Below are positions 25,374 to 34,491 of a stretch of DNA of 64,000 nt, piece by piece; positions within the stretch are counted from its first letter, which is position 1; each line of letters starts with the position of its first letter. The DNA comes from Clostridiales bacterium (GTDB lineage Bacteria; Bacillota; Clostridia; Oscillospirales; Oscillospiraceae): contig DUOX01000002.1 in NCBI GenBank assembly GCA_012838665.1, positions 1 to 64,000 on the forward strand, read 5' to 3'. The notes under the pieces were generated by a model. It ran no database searches, was not told the origin of the DNA, and saw nothing but the letters and a program-made list of their open reading frames with translations. The translations under genes were made by a program, and so were the position numbers.

Positions 25374-28352
25374 CAGCAGGTGCGCGTAGTCTGTTTCTAC
25401 CGTTCTTATAAGAGCCGCGATGTCCCGGGGAAGCCCCGCGTTATCAGATATTATGTCAACCGCTTGAGTTTTTCCACCAAGCCGGACTTCATATTTTCCG
25501 TTTTCCAGCGGCAAAAAGCCCTGATTTGCGCTGTCACCAAAATCCTCTTCAGACCAGAAGAGGGTGAATTTGTGTTTGTATGGAGCCGAGTCATAGGGGC
25601 AGAAGGTTTCACAGTTGCCGCATTCGTTGCACATGCCGTCAATATGTACTATCTGGGGCCTGCCTTTCACCGATACGGAAATATTTGCCCTGTTGGGGCA
25701 CACGTCAACGCAGTTTTCGCACACGGTTGCACACTCAAGGCAGCGCCGGGAAGGGTCGCAGTTCGTACAACCTGTAATCAACACGCCCTTTTTCTCCCGT
25801 ACCCTCTCCTGCGAGGGCGCTACGTTTACATGGACGTACTTCTCTAAATCCGCGCCCGTTATGGCCGATGCCACCCTGGCGGCGTCTGCTATGGCCTCCA
25901 CCACCGTAGAAGGCCCGCAGCGCCCGTCACCGGCAATATAAACCGAAGCCTGACTGGTCTCCAAAGTTGCGGGGTTTGTCACTGCCCTGCCCCGGCTGTC
26001 CGTCTTAATACCGTTTGCCGTAAGGAAGTCCCTGTCAATCTGCTCTCCCACGGCGGCAATCACAGTGTCCGCCGGGATTTGCACCGTCTCCGGAGTCTCC
26101 ACTGGCCGGCGCCTGCCGTCGGCCTCGGGCTCGCCCAGGGCAATTTTCCTGCACTCTAAGACACCGGAGCTCACCCCTACCGGCGATAACAGTTCACAAA
26201 GCTTTACGCCTTCCTCCAGTGCCAGCTTGAGTTCTTCAAAGTGTGCGGGCATATAGCGTTTAGTGCGGCGGTATACGAGGGAGACGCTTTCTACTCCAGG
26301 CACCCGGAGGGCCGCCCGGGCGGCGTCTACGGCGGTGTTCCCTCCGCCAATTACCGCAACGTTTTTGCCCAGGCGCAGGCCATTGGGCATGGCATTAAAG
26401 CTTTTTAAAAACTCAATGGCGTTAATGCTGCTGCCGTATTTGAGAGGCAGTACTCCCGGCTTTAGGGCGCCCAGGCACAGCACCACCGCGTCAAAGCCCA
26501 TGGATTTCAGTTCCTGAACGGAGCGCACCTGGTAACCCAATCGGAATTTAACACCCGCGGCCCTGCACAGCTCTATATCCCTGTCAAGAGCCTCCCGGCT
26601 CAGCCGAAACTCCGGAATCACGTGCCGAAGTATGCCCCCAAGGGAATTTGATTTTTCAAACACGGTTACGTCGCAGCCGCTCCTGGCCAGCAGGAAGGCC
26701 GAAGCCAGCCCCGCCGCCCCGCCGCCTGCCACTGCCACTTTTTTCCCGGTGCCCTCCGGCGGCTTTATAGTCCAAATAAGTTCCTTGAAGGCCTTTTCGG
26801 CGCACCGGAGCTTTGTCCCCCGGATATCCACGCCCTCGTCGTAAAAAAGACGGTTGCAGCGTTCCCTGCAGGGCTGGGGACATATGCTGCCCGTTGTAAA
26901 AGGAAGGGGATTGCGGTGCGTTATAACCTGCAAAGCCTCCAGATACCTGCCCTCCCCCGCCAGCCGGATATAGCCGGGTATGTCCTGGCCTATGGGGCAG
27001 CCGTCCCTGCAGGGGGCCGCAAAGCAGTCCATGAGAGGCACCTGCCTGTTTATTTTTATAACCGGTTTGGGCGGGCCCTCCTTCCTGTAATGGGGACTTA
27101 TCAGGGCGTCGGCGGCAAGGCGGGCAGTTTTTTCCACGTCGACACCGGAAAAGAGGGTGTATTCGGCATCCACAAACATGTCCGCCATCTGCCGCAGGCG
27201 ATTATAGCCTCCGGGCTTTAAAAGGGTGGTGACCATGGTTATAGGCCATATGCCAACATCGAAAAGATTTTTTGCGTTAAAGGCGTCCGCTCCCCCGGCA
27301 AAGGAGATGCGCAGTTTCCCTTCGAACTCCCTTGTAAGTTTCTCCGCCAATGCGATGGTAAGAGGATACAGGCTCCGGCCTGACATGTACATTTCCCCTG
27401 CCGGCAGTTCCCCCACCTGGGGCGCAACCGGCAGGGTGTTGGTGAGCTTTACTCCAAACCAAAGCCCCTCTTTCCCCGCCAGGTTCTGAAGTCTGCGGAA
27501 CATCGGCACCGCTTCTTCATATTGCAGGTCGTCATTGAAGTGGAAATCGTCAAACACCAGGTAATCAAAACCCAGACGGTTCAATGTTTCACGTGTAACT
27601 TTATAGCCCAGGAGCGTAGGATTGCATTTGACAAAGGTGTGCAGGCCCTTTTCCCTTATGAGATAGGCGGCAATGCGCTCTATGTCCCGGGACGGGCAGC
27701 CATGAAGGGTGCTCAGGGTGATACTGTCGCTGATTAGGGGGCTGATTTGGTTTACATAATCCGTGTCTATCCGGCTGAACCTGTGGATATTCCGGATAGC
27801 CCAGTCCCGGCATATGTTGAAGATTTCGGTGTTTTCCGCGTTTTTCAGGCCCTCGATAAAGCCGTCGATTTTCCCGGAGCGTATGCCCTCCATGTCATAC
27901 CCTACGGACATATTGAAAATGAAGCCCTCCGGGTCTCCCAGCTCAAATTCCCTGGAGATAAGCTTTATGGCAAACCATGCCTTTATGTATTCCTCCATGG
28001 CCTGGGGAACCCGCAGTTCCGTAGACCATTCGCAGTTGTAGCACTCGTCCGCCGCCGTAATGCAGGGCTTGGGCACCGGCAGGTCCTCCCCGTCCAGCAC
28101 CTGCACCGTTTTCAGCTCGAAAAAGCGGCCTCCGGCGGCGTAGGCGGCAATGATGTTCTGGGCAAGCTGGGTGTGGGGCCCCGCCGCCGGGCCTATGGGC
28201 GTCTCCAGCTTCTCCCCGAAAAACTTAAGCGCCTTGCCCTCGGGAGCCCTGTACAGCTTTTCCACCCCGAAAATTGTTTTTCTGGCTGAGTACTCCTGGA
28301 AAATCCAGTCCATAAGCTGCGGAAAGGGTATGGGTCTCATGCGGTCGCTCAT
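25365..28352 (-). CDS. ygfK: Putative selenate-reductase-type subunit YgfK (Fe-S flavoprotein)
   Basis: Large electron-transfer flavoprotein of unresolved biochemical role. Order: an N-terminal dihydropyrimidine-dehydrogenase-like barrel region (about residues 1-430), a GltD-type 4Fe-4S domain (CFAAPCRDGCPIGQ ... CPQPCRERC), an FAD domain (VAVAGGGAAGLASAF), an NAD(P) site (VAVIGGGNTAVDAARAA) and a C-terminal double ferredoxin (CENCVDVCPN and CNECGNCETFCPYD). I prefer the ATG at 28352 because GGGGGG lies 6 nt upstream; the frame is open to an ATG at 28394 overlapping the ssnA stop. A plausible redox partner of the FAD-less xanthine dehydrogenase (inference). Confidence 0.93.
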   Translation of the reverse strand: MSDRMRPIPFPQLMDWIFQEYSARKTIFGVEKLYRAPEGKALKFFGEKLETPIGPAAGPHTQLAQNIIAAYAAGGRFFELKTVQVLDGEDLPVPKPCITAADECYNCEWSTELRVPQAMEEYIKAWFAIKLISREFELGDPEGFIFNMSVGYDMEGIRSGKIDGFIEGLKNAENTEIFNICRDWAIRNIHRFSRIDTDYVNQISPLISDSITLSTLHGCPSRDIERIAAYLIREKGLHTFVKCNPTLLGYKVTRETLNRLGFDYLVFDDFHFNDDLQYEEAVPMFRRLQNLAGKEGLWFGVKLTNTLPVAPQVGELPAGEMYMSGRSLYPLTIALAEKLTREFEGKLRISFAGGADAFNAKNLFDVGIWPITMVTTLLKPGGYNRLRQMADMFVDAEYTLFSGVDVEKTARLAADALISPHYRKEGPPKPVIKINRQVPLMDCFAAPCRDGCPIGQDIPGYIRLAGEGRYLEALQVITHRNPLPFTTGSICPQPCRERCNRLFYDEGVDIRGTKLRCAEKAFKELIWTIKPPEGTGKKVAVAGGGAAGLASAFLLARSGCDVTVFEKSNSLGGILRHVIPEFRLSREALDRDIELCRAAGVKFRLGYQVRSVQELKSMGFDAVVLCLGALKPGVLPLKYGSSINAIEFLKSFNAMPNGLRLGKNVAVIGGGNTAVDAARAALRVPGVESVSLVYRRTKRYMPAHFEELKLALEEGVKLCELLSPVGVSSGVLECRKIALGEPEADGRRRPVETPETVQIPADTVIAAVGEQIDRDFLTANGIKTDSRGRAVTNPATLETSQASVYIAGDGRCGPSTVVEAIADAARVASAITGADLEKYVHVNVAPSQERVREKKGVLITGCTNCDPSRRCLECATVCENCVDVCPNRANISVSVKGRPQIVHIDGMCNECGNCETFCPYDSAPYKHKFTLFWSEEDFGDSANQGFLPLENGKYEVRLGGKTQAVDIISDNAGLPRDIAALIRTVETDYAHLLHK

Positions 28353-28390
28353 CATATTCCCCCCTCTTCTTTTCTTGGAACGCAGTCTGG

Positions 28391-29722
28391 TCATCCGTTA
28401 AGAGTTTTCCAGAGCTTTGCGGCGGTTTGGCAGATGTCGGCTTTTATTTTCTCTTCATCAACGCAGGTGAGTTCCCTGTCTTTCATAAGCACGCGGCCGT
28501 TTACAATGGTTGTGCGGCACTGTCCCCCGTTCATTCCAAACAACATATGGCCGTCCGCGTTTTCGTGGGAGAAGGGCGTATAGGGCTTATAGTCCATTAT
28601 AATCACGTCTGCCGCCGCCCCGGGCTTAAGAACGCCAAGAGGCTTTTCAAAATACCTCGCGGCGATTCTGGCGTTGTTGTAAAAGAGCATTTCCGTTACC
28701 TCCTGCCATGCCACATTGGGCAGGCCCGCGTTGTGGCGCTGGATAGCCAGGGCTACCTTGGCGCTCTCCAACATGTCGTGGGTGTATGCATCTGTACCCA
28801 GACCCACCAGTATGCCCTTTTCGAACATCTGCAGAACGGGAGAGCAGCCTACGGCGTTGCCCATGTTGGATTGGGGATTGTTGACCACCATGGTATCGGT
28901 AGCGCAAATCAGGTCCATCTCTTCGGAATTTATATGTATGCAGTGGCCCAGAATAGTCTTCTCCCCTAAAATCCCCCGGTCCATAAGGCGGCTAACCGGG
29001 CGCTTGCCGTATTTTTGCAGGGTGTCGTTAAGGTCGTTTGGACCCTCGGAAACGTGGAGATGGAAGCCGGCAAGGTCATCGTTTGCCTCCACGCACCGCT
29101 CCAGGGTTCTGTCGGAAACCGTAAACAGGGCATGAATTCCAAACATGCCTTTAAGCATATCGTCGTTCAGGGACCTTGTGTATTTGATAAACTCCGCGTT
29201 TTCCCTGATGCCCTCCAGGCACTTTTCCTCTCCGTCCCTGTCGGACACCTCGTAGCACAGGCAGGAGCGCAGCCCCAGTTCCTTTGTAACTTCCCCGATG
29301 GCAAACAGCGAGCCCGGTATCTGGCAGTAGCTGGCGTGGTGGTCGAATATGGTGGTAACTCCCTGCCTTATGCAGTCCATGACGGTGGCGTAGGCGGACG
29401 CCCTGGTGCCCTCCATGGTCAGGTGCCGGTCTATGTTCCACCACATGCCCTCCAAAATCTCAAGAAAGTTTGTAGGGGCATAGCCCTTTATGGAAAGGCC
29501 CCGGGCCAGGGCGCTGTAAATATGGGTGTGGGCATTGATAAAACCCGGCATGATGACGCCGCCCCGGGCGTCCACAAACTCCGCCTGGGGGTACTTTTTG
29601 CGGAGCTCATCGTAGTCCCCCACCTCTTTGATTATTTCCCCATCCGTCAGGACGGCGCCGTTTTCATAGTAGGGCTCCTCCCTGTTTCGGGTCAACACCT
29701 TCCCTTTTCCTATAAGTAGCAA
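28391..29722 (-). CDS. ssnA: SsnA-family aminohydrolase
   Basis: Amidohydrolase-superfamily enzyme related to guanine/chlorohydrolase-type deaminases; the substrate is not settled. Metal and catalytic motifs are intact: NAHTHIYS with His65 and His67, GFHLHVSE, LGHCIHI and GLGTDAYTHD. The start is TTG at 29722, with AGGAGG 8 nt upstream. It is the first gene of the ssnA-ygfK operon, and follows a 185-nt structured leader. Its place in a purine cluster suggests a purine or ring-opened purine substrate (inference). Confidence 0.93.
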   Translation of the reverse strand: MLLIGKGKVLTRNREEPYYENGAVLTDGEIIKEVGDYDELRKKYPQAEFVDARGGVIMPGFINAHTHIYSALARGLSIKGYAPTNFLEILEGMWWNIDRHLTMEGTRASAYATVMDCIRQGVTTIFDHHASYCQIPGSLFAIGEVTKELGLRSCLCYEVSDRDGEEKCLEGIRENAEFIKYTRSLNDDMLKGMFGIHALFTVSDRTLERCVEANDDLAGFHLHVSEGPNDLNDTLQKYGKRPVSRLMDRGILGEKTILGHCIHINSEEMDLICATDTMVVNNPQSNMGNAVGCSPVLQMFEKGILVGLGTDAYTHDMLESAKVALAIQRHNAGLPNVAWQEVTEMLFYNNARIAARYFEKPLGVLKPGAAADVIIMDYKPYTPFSHENADGHMLFGMNGGQCRTTIVNGRVLMKDRELTCVDEEKIKADICQTAAKLWKTLNG

Positions 29723-29910
29723 AGCGACTACCTCCTTTTCGCAGTTTTCCCGGTAAACTAATGCGTCAATTAAACATATTGGGGAGCGTTCAATCCTATG
29801 AACGCTCCCCAGGTTTTGTTCCGGCTAAGCCACCGGAACACGCCTTAAAGAGCGGTCAAGGTGGCCCGTGCGCAAAGCACTCCGTTACAACCAACACTAT
29901 GTATTTGTAA
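29723..29910 (-). ncRNA. Structured cis-regulatory leader RNA of ssnA-ygfK
   Basis: The minus-strand leader, about 185 nt, contains several stems: GTGC/GCAC with loop TTTGC; GTTCCGG/CCGGAAC; GCCACC able to pair with GGTGGC (exclusive with the previous stem); an outer GGTT/AACC; and a perfect 11-bp hairpin GGGGAGCGTTC/GAACGCTCCCC at 29781-29810, about 50 nt before the AGGAGG. CGCTC in the front part can also pair with GAGCG of the last hairpin. A conserved ssnA leader motif has, to my recollection, been catalogued in Firmicutes; membership is untested here. Confidence 0.6.
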
Positions 29911-29913
29911 TGA

Positions 29914-29942
29914 ATTTTACCACTTTTTCATCTTTTTGACAA
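29914..29942 (-). promoter_or_regulatory. Sigma-A promoter of the ssnA-ygfK operon
   Basis: TTGTCA (29937-29942) and TAAAAT (29914-29919) on the minus strand with a 17-bp spacer. Start near 29907 gives a leader of about 185 nt. Confidence 0.75.
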
Positions 29943-29974
29943 TAGATAAAACCCGGATTTATCGGAGACAGAGC

Positions 29975-30505
29975 TCATTTTAAAACGGAAATCAGGGGTG
30001 ACGAATAATAGTTTTGAGGGTTTACCGTCAGGACGTACCTGTTGTTACTATAGGCGTATATGCCTGCGTCCATGACGTCGCCTTTTTTCCCGTCGGTGAC
30101 GACCAGAACAAAATGGCTCTTGCTTACCATAAATTTATTCCTTTTGGATATGGAGTCTTCCGAGGCGCGCCCTTCCAGCAGATACTCCTTATCTGTCTGG
30201 ACAATTATTTTATAAAACCTGTCGCATTCCTCTTCCAGCCAGTCGTTGCGCATGTCCTCATTGGCCAGAAAACAGTCCAGGGTAATGGGGTATTGCTTTT
30301 TTAAGTCGAGAATAATCTCCGCTGCATAGGTTTCCGCTCCCCGTTCAAGTCCCGTCAAAAAGCGTGTCACGCCATATGTAGTAATCATATGCTCTATTTG
30401 CTGCCTCAGCAGTTTTTTAAGTTTGATACATCTGGGGTCTTCTTCGTTAAATCTCCATATCAGTTCCTGCGGCCTCTGCCCAATAATGCAACACGTATGA
30501 TCCAT
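29975..30505 (-). CDS. SLOG-family (DUF1273/YpsA-like) protein
   Basis: Small soluble protein with a Rossmann-like SLOG fold thought to bind nucleotide-derived ligands. Readable motifs are CCIIGQRPQEL at the N terminus, TRFLTGLERGAETYAAE, and a C-terminal SKSHFVLVVTDGKKGDVMDAG. The function is not known. The ribosome-binding site is weak. A promoter-like pair at 30694-30723 would give a 180-nt leader. It ends about 30 bp before the ssnA promoter, so it is a separate unit. Confidence 0.75.
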   Translation of the reverse strand: MDHTCCIIGQRPQELIWRFNEEDPRCIKLKKLLRQQIEHMITTYGVTRFLTGLERGAETYAAEIILDLKKQYPITLDCFLANEDMRNDWLEEECDRFYKIIVQTDKEYLLEGRASEDSISKRNKFMVSKSHFVLVVTDGKKGDVMDAGIYAYSNNRYVLTVNPQNYYSSPLISVLK

Positions 30506-30910
30506 TCTTACAACACACCAAATCCAGTAATTATGTAATAATGCTTAAACTCTATGCCGGCTGTAGTTCTATGGTGGATTGCCATCGGCATAATGTTTAT
30601 GGTGGCCCGATATGCAAACATCTGCATATCAATAATCGTTGCGCATTAATCTGCCTGTCCCGTCATATAAATACCGGATTTTCCATTGAAGGGATTATAC
30701 TGTTGTGCCTTACTTTCAGACAACTAGTGTAACGCCGATACAGGATTTCACACTTCAATGCTAACGATTGCCCCCACAGTGTTATATCATAAACCGTCTG
30801 GCGTTGCAAGAGCAAAAAAGGTCGAAAAATGTAATATGTGTAATTCTTTTACATTTGATGTCGTAATTTGCTTAATACTTGCCATCAGGGCCTTTCCCAC
30901 AAACAAAAAA
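30506..30910. other. Intergenic region upstream of the SLOG gene
   Basis: No convincing gene. It contains a minus-strand promoter-like pair, TTGTCT (30718-30723) and TATAAT (30694-30699) with an 18-bp spacer, and then a roughly 180-nt leader with the dyad TGCCG...CGGCA. Short open frames here have no ribosome-binding sites. Confidence 0.5.
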
Positions 30911-30948
30911 TACTGCCGGCAATAAACTGCCGGCAGCATTTTTTGTTG
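30906..30948. terminator. Terminator after phosphoketolase
   Basis: 9-bp stem CTGCCGGCA/TGCCGGCAG with A-rich and T-rich flanks (ATTTTTTG on plus, ATTTTTTGTTTG on minus), usable in both directions. Confidence 0.8.
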
Positions 30949-30957
30949 CACCAGATG

Positions 30958-33381
30958 TCAGATTCCCTCACCGTTGTTCCATTTCCAGTTTCGTATCTCA
31001 GGCATGTCTATGCCGTAGTCGCGGATATACTGGCGGTGCTCTACCAGCTTGTCCTTCATGTGCTGGACCAGGTAGGCCGCCCGGTTGCCCAACGCCGGCA
31101 AACGTTGAATTACGTCTATAACCAGGTGAAACCTGTCGATATCGTTGAGCACCCGCATATCAAAGGGAGTTGTAATGGTTCCCTCCTCCTTGTAGCCCCG
31201 CACATGGAGATTTCTGTTGTGACGGCGGTAGGTCAGCTCGTGGATGAGGGTAGGATAGCCGTGGTAGGCAAAGATTATGGGCTTGTCCCTGGTGAACAGG
31301 GTGTCGTAGTCCACGTCGGAAAGGCCGTGGGGATGCTCCGTTCTGGGCTGCAGCTTCATCAAATCCACCACGTTGATAACCCTGATTTTCAGCTCCGGCA
31401 GTTCCCGGCGCAGAATAGTCACCGCCGCCAGGGTTTCCATGGTGGGGGCTTCCCCGCAGCATGCCATGACCACGTCCGGCTCCTGCCCCTGGTCGTTGGA
31501 GGCCCATTCCCATATTCCTATACCCTGGGAGCAGTGCTTTACCGCCTGGTCCATGGTGAGCCACTGGGGCCGGGGGTGCTTGGAGGTGACCATAATGTTC
31601 ACGTAGTTCCGGCTTTTTACGCAGTGGTCAAATACCGACAGCAGGCAGTTGGCGTCGGGGGGCAGGTAAATGCGCACCACGTCCGCTTTTTTGTTGGCGG
31701 CATGGTCCAGAAAGCCCGGGTCCTGATGGGTAAAGCCGTTGTGGTCCTGCTGCCATACGTTGGAGGAGAGAAGATAGTTTAATGAGGCAATGCTATGGCG
31801 CCAGGGCAACTCGTTGCAGATTTTCAGCCACTTGGCATGCTGGGCAAACATGGAGTCAATAATCCGTATAAAAGCCTCGTAACTGTTGAAAACGCCGTGG
31901 CGCCCGGTTAACAGATAGCCCTCCAGCCAGCCCTGACACATGTGCTCGGAGAGCATTGAGTCCATGACCCTTCCGTCGGGGTCCAAAAATTCGTCATCTT
32001 CGTTTATGCCGCCGAGAAAACGCCGGCCCGTAACTTCAAATACGGGTCCCAGGCGGTTGGACATGGTCTCGTCCGGGCCAAAAATACGGAAGTTCCGGGA
32101 CTCCATGTTCAGCTTCATCAAATCCCGGACATAGTGCCCCAGCACCAGCATGTCCTGGGCCTCAATCTCACCCGGTCCGGGCACATCCACCGCATATTCC
32201 CGGAAATCCGGAGTGCGAAGATCCCGCAGGAGCAGGCCGCCGTTGGCATGGGGATTGGCCCCCATCCGGCGTATTCCCTTTGGCGGGAAATCCCGGATAA
32301 TTTCCCTGGGGCGGCCGTTTTCGTCAAAAAGTTCTTCCGGCCGGTAGCTGCGGAGCCACTTCTCCAGCAGGGGCAGGTGCTTCTCCGTATTCTTCCCCAT
32401 GGTCAGGGGCACCTGATGCGCCCGGAAGCTGCCTTCCACTTTTTTGCCATCCACCTCTTTGGGGCCTGTCCATCCTTTGGGCGTCCGGAGCACAATCATG
32501 GGCCAGGTGGGCCGGGTGGTGTTGTTATGTGCGCGGGCGTGGCTCTGGATGCGGCGTATCTCCCTGATAACGCCCTCCAGTGTGGCGGCCATAAGCTGAT
32601 GCATTTGTTCGGGCTCCGAACCCTCCACGAAATAGGGCTCCCAGCCACAGCCCCGGAAATAGCTCTCCAGCTCCTCCCGGGTAATCCGGGCGAAAATTGT
32701 GGGGTTGGCAATTTTGTATTCGTTGAGGTGGAGTATGGGAAGTACCGCTCCGTCGGTAATTGGGTTTAGGAATTTGTTGGAGTGCCAAGAAGCAGCCAGG
32801 GGACCAGTTTCCGCCTCTCCGTCCCCCACTACGCAGGCGGCGATAAGGTCCGGGTTGTCGAACACCGCTCCGAAGGCATGGGCCAGGCTATATCCTAGCT
32901 CTCCGCCCTCGTTTATGGAGCCGGGGGTCTCAGGCGCCACGTGGCTGGGTATGCCCCCGGGGAAGGAAAACTGCTTGAAGAGCCTTTTCATCCCCTCCTC
33001 GTCCCGGGTAACGTTAGGGTAAATCTCCGTATATGAACCGTCCAGCCAGTCCTGAGCCACCATGGCGTTGCCCCCATGCCCCGGCCCGGACAGGTATATC
33101 ATGTTGAGGTCCATTTTTTTGATGACGCGGTTTAAATGGGTGTATATAAAGTTTTGCCCGGGCACAGTGCCCCAGTGCCCCACAATGTTCTTTTTAATAT
33201 CCTCGGGTGACAAGGGCCTTTTCAGCAGGGGGTTGTCAAGCAGATACAGCTGACCTGCCGACAGATAGTTCGACGCCCGCCAGTATGCGTCGATTTGCTT
33301 CAGCTCTCCGGGCGTCAGCACGGGTTTTCTGGGTATCCTCGTCCTTGGCTTATATGTCCGGTTTTCCATAGCAGTGGCCAT
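30958..33381 (-). CDS. xfp: Xylulose-5-phosphate/fructose-6-phosphate phosphoketolase
   Basis: Thiamine-diphosphate enzyme splitting xylulose 5-phosphate (and possibly fructose 6-phosphate) to acetyl phosphate. The 807 residues cover the whole family length. GPGHGG, the TPP-binding [15 protein letters not shown] and [14 protein letters not shown] are intact. I use the ATG at 33381, 7 nt after AAGGAGA; a TTG two codons upstream is too close to that site. It is monocistronic with its own terminator. Acetyl phosphate to acetate would yield ATP. Confidence 0.97.
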   Translation of the reverse strand: MATAMENRTYKPRTRIPRKPVLTPGELKQIDAYWRASNYLSAGQLYLLDNPLLKRPLSPEDIKKNIVGHWGTVPGQNFIYTHLNRVIKKMDLNMIYLSGPGHGGNAMVAQDWLDGSYTEIYPNVTRDEEGMKRLFKQFSFPGGIPSHVAPETPGSINEGGELGYSLAHAFGAVFDNPDLIAACVVGDGEAETGPLAASWHSNKFLNPITDGAVLPILHLNEYKIANPTIFARITREELESYFRGCGWEPYFVEGSEPEQMHQLMAATLEGVIREIRRIQSHARAHNNTTRPTWPMIVLRTPKGWTGPKEVDGKKVEGSFRAHQVPLTMGKNTEKHLPLLEKWLRSYRPEELFDENGRPREIIRDFPPKGIRRMGANPHANGGLLLRDLRTPDFREYAVDVPGPGEIEAQDMLVLGHYVRDLMKLNMESRNFRIFGPDETMSNRLGPVFEVTGRRFLGGINEDDEFLDPDGRVMDSMLSEHMCQGWLEGYLLTGRHGVFNSYEAFIRIIDSMFAQHAKWLKICNELPWRHSIASLNYLLSSNVWQQDHNGFTHQDPGFLDHAANKKADVVRIYLPPDANCLLSVFDHCVKSRNYVNIMVTSKHPRPQWLTMDQAVKHCSQGIGIWEWASNDQGQEPDVVMACCGEAPTMETLAAVTILRRELPELKIRVINVVDLMKLQPRTEHPHGLSDVDYDTLFTRDKPIIFAYHGYPTLIHELTYRRHNRNLHVRGYKEEGTITTPFDMRVLNDIDRFHLVIDVIQRLPALGNRAAYLVQHMKDKLVEHRQYIRDYGIDMPEIRNWKWNNGEGI

Positions 33382-33594
33382 ATTCAAATCTCCTTTGCTT
33401 GAAACTGGTTTTAGTTCCTCTTAGTAATTTCTGCTCCGGACTGCAATTTATTCATGGAAACCCTGGACACCGTGAATTGCCTTTGAGTCAGCCGTGAGGC
33501 GGACATCTTGGCCGGGATTTCGACCCTTTTTTATATTCTGCTTGCCTTAAAGGAAATAAGAATATACAATATGCTCGGGAGTGATGGGATAACC

Positions 33595-34491
33595 ATGATA
33601 AACAGGGATACCTTTTCAAGCTGCCACCCGGCTGTAAATTTTCTGTATTTCGCCCTTGTGCTGGCTTTTTCCATGATATTCATGCACCCTGTGTGCCTGG
33701 GCGTATCCCTTGTCTGCGCCCTGGCATACAACGTTTATTTAAACGGGCGCAGGGCGGTGCGCTTTAACCTCTTATATATGCTGCCCATGTTCCTTGTGGC
33801 GGCGCTTATTAATCCCGCCTTCAACCATCAGGGCGTGACTATCCTGCTTTATCTGAAAAGCGGCAATCCCCTGACCCTGGAATCTGTCATTTACGGCATT
33901 GCAGCCGGTGTTATGCTGGTATCGGTTATTTCATGGTTCGCATGCTTCAACGCCATCATAACTTCCGATAAATTCATATACCTTTTTGGCCGGGTGGCCC
34001 CCTCCATGTCCCTGATTTTGTCCATGACCCTGCGTTTTATTCCAAGATTTAAGGCTCAGATTAAAGCGGTGTCGGACGCCCAAAAATGCGTCGGCCGGGA
34101 CATTTCCAGCGGCAGCCTTATACAGAGGGCTAGAAACGGAATAACCATACTGTCTATCATGGTCACCTGGGCACTGGAAAACGCCATTGAAACTGCCGAC
34201 AGCATGAAGAGCCGGGGCTACGGGCTCCAGGGCCGTACGGCCTTTTCCATATACCGCTTCGACAAAAGGGACCTCTGGGCTCTCCTCTTCCTGCTGATTT
34301 GCGGAACATATATTGCCCTTGGAGCCATACTGGGTGGGCTTAGGTGGCACTATTTCCCCACAGCGGGGGGAGTCGGGCTGGAGCCCTACCCGGTCAGTAT
34401 TTTTTTAGTCTATTTTGCACTTTGCATAAGCCCCGTGGCAATCAATCTTTTGGAGGATAGAAAATGGAAAGCTTTGCAATCCGCAACCTGA
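33595..34491 (+). CDS. ecfT: ECF transporter T component (EcfT-like)
   Basis: Transmembrane coupling subunit of an energy-coupling-factor transporter. It has about six hydrophobic segments and, in the cytoplasmic part, two alanine/arginine-type coupling regions (DAQKCVGRDI and ADSMKSRGYGL). The frame is open from 33508. I prefer ATG 33595 because a promoter-like pair TTGCCT/TACAAT (33542-33570, 17-bp spacer) would start transcription after the ATG at 33571; this choice is uncertain. It overlaps the fused A-A-S gene by 28 nt. Confidence 0.87.
   Translation: MINRDTFSSCHPAVNFLYFALVLAFSMIFMHPVCLGVSLVCALAYNVYLNGRRAVRFNLLYMLPMFLVAALINPAFNHQGVTILLYLKSGNPLTLESVIYGIAAGVMLVSVISWFACFNAIITSDKFIYLFGRVAPSMSLILSMTLRFIPRFKAQIKAVSDAQKCVGRDISSGSLIQRARNGITILSIMVTWALENAIETADSMKSRGYGLQGRTAFSIYRFDKRDLWALLFLLICGTYIALGAILGGLRWHYFPTAGGVGLEPYPVSIFLVYFALCISPVAINLLEDRKWKALQSAT

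Noticed and set aside
29723-29910. Molybdenum-cofactor riboswitch as a firm assignment for the ssnA leader
   Set aside because: The location fits a molybdoenzyme cluster, but I could not align the leader to the Moco core as I remember it, so the class is left open.
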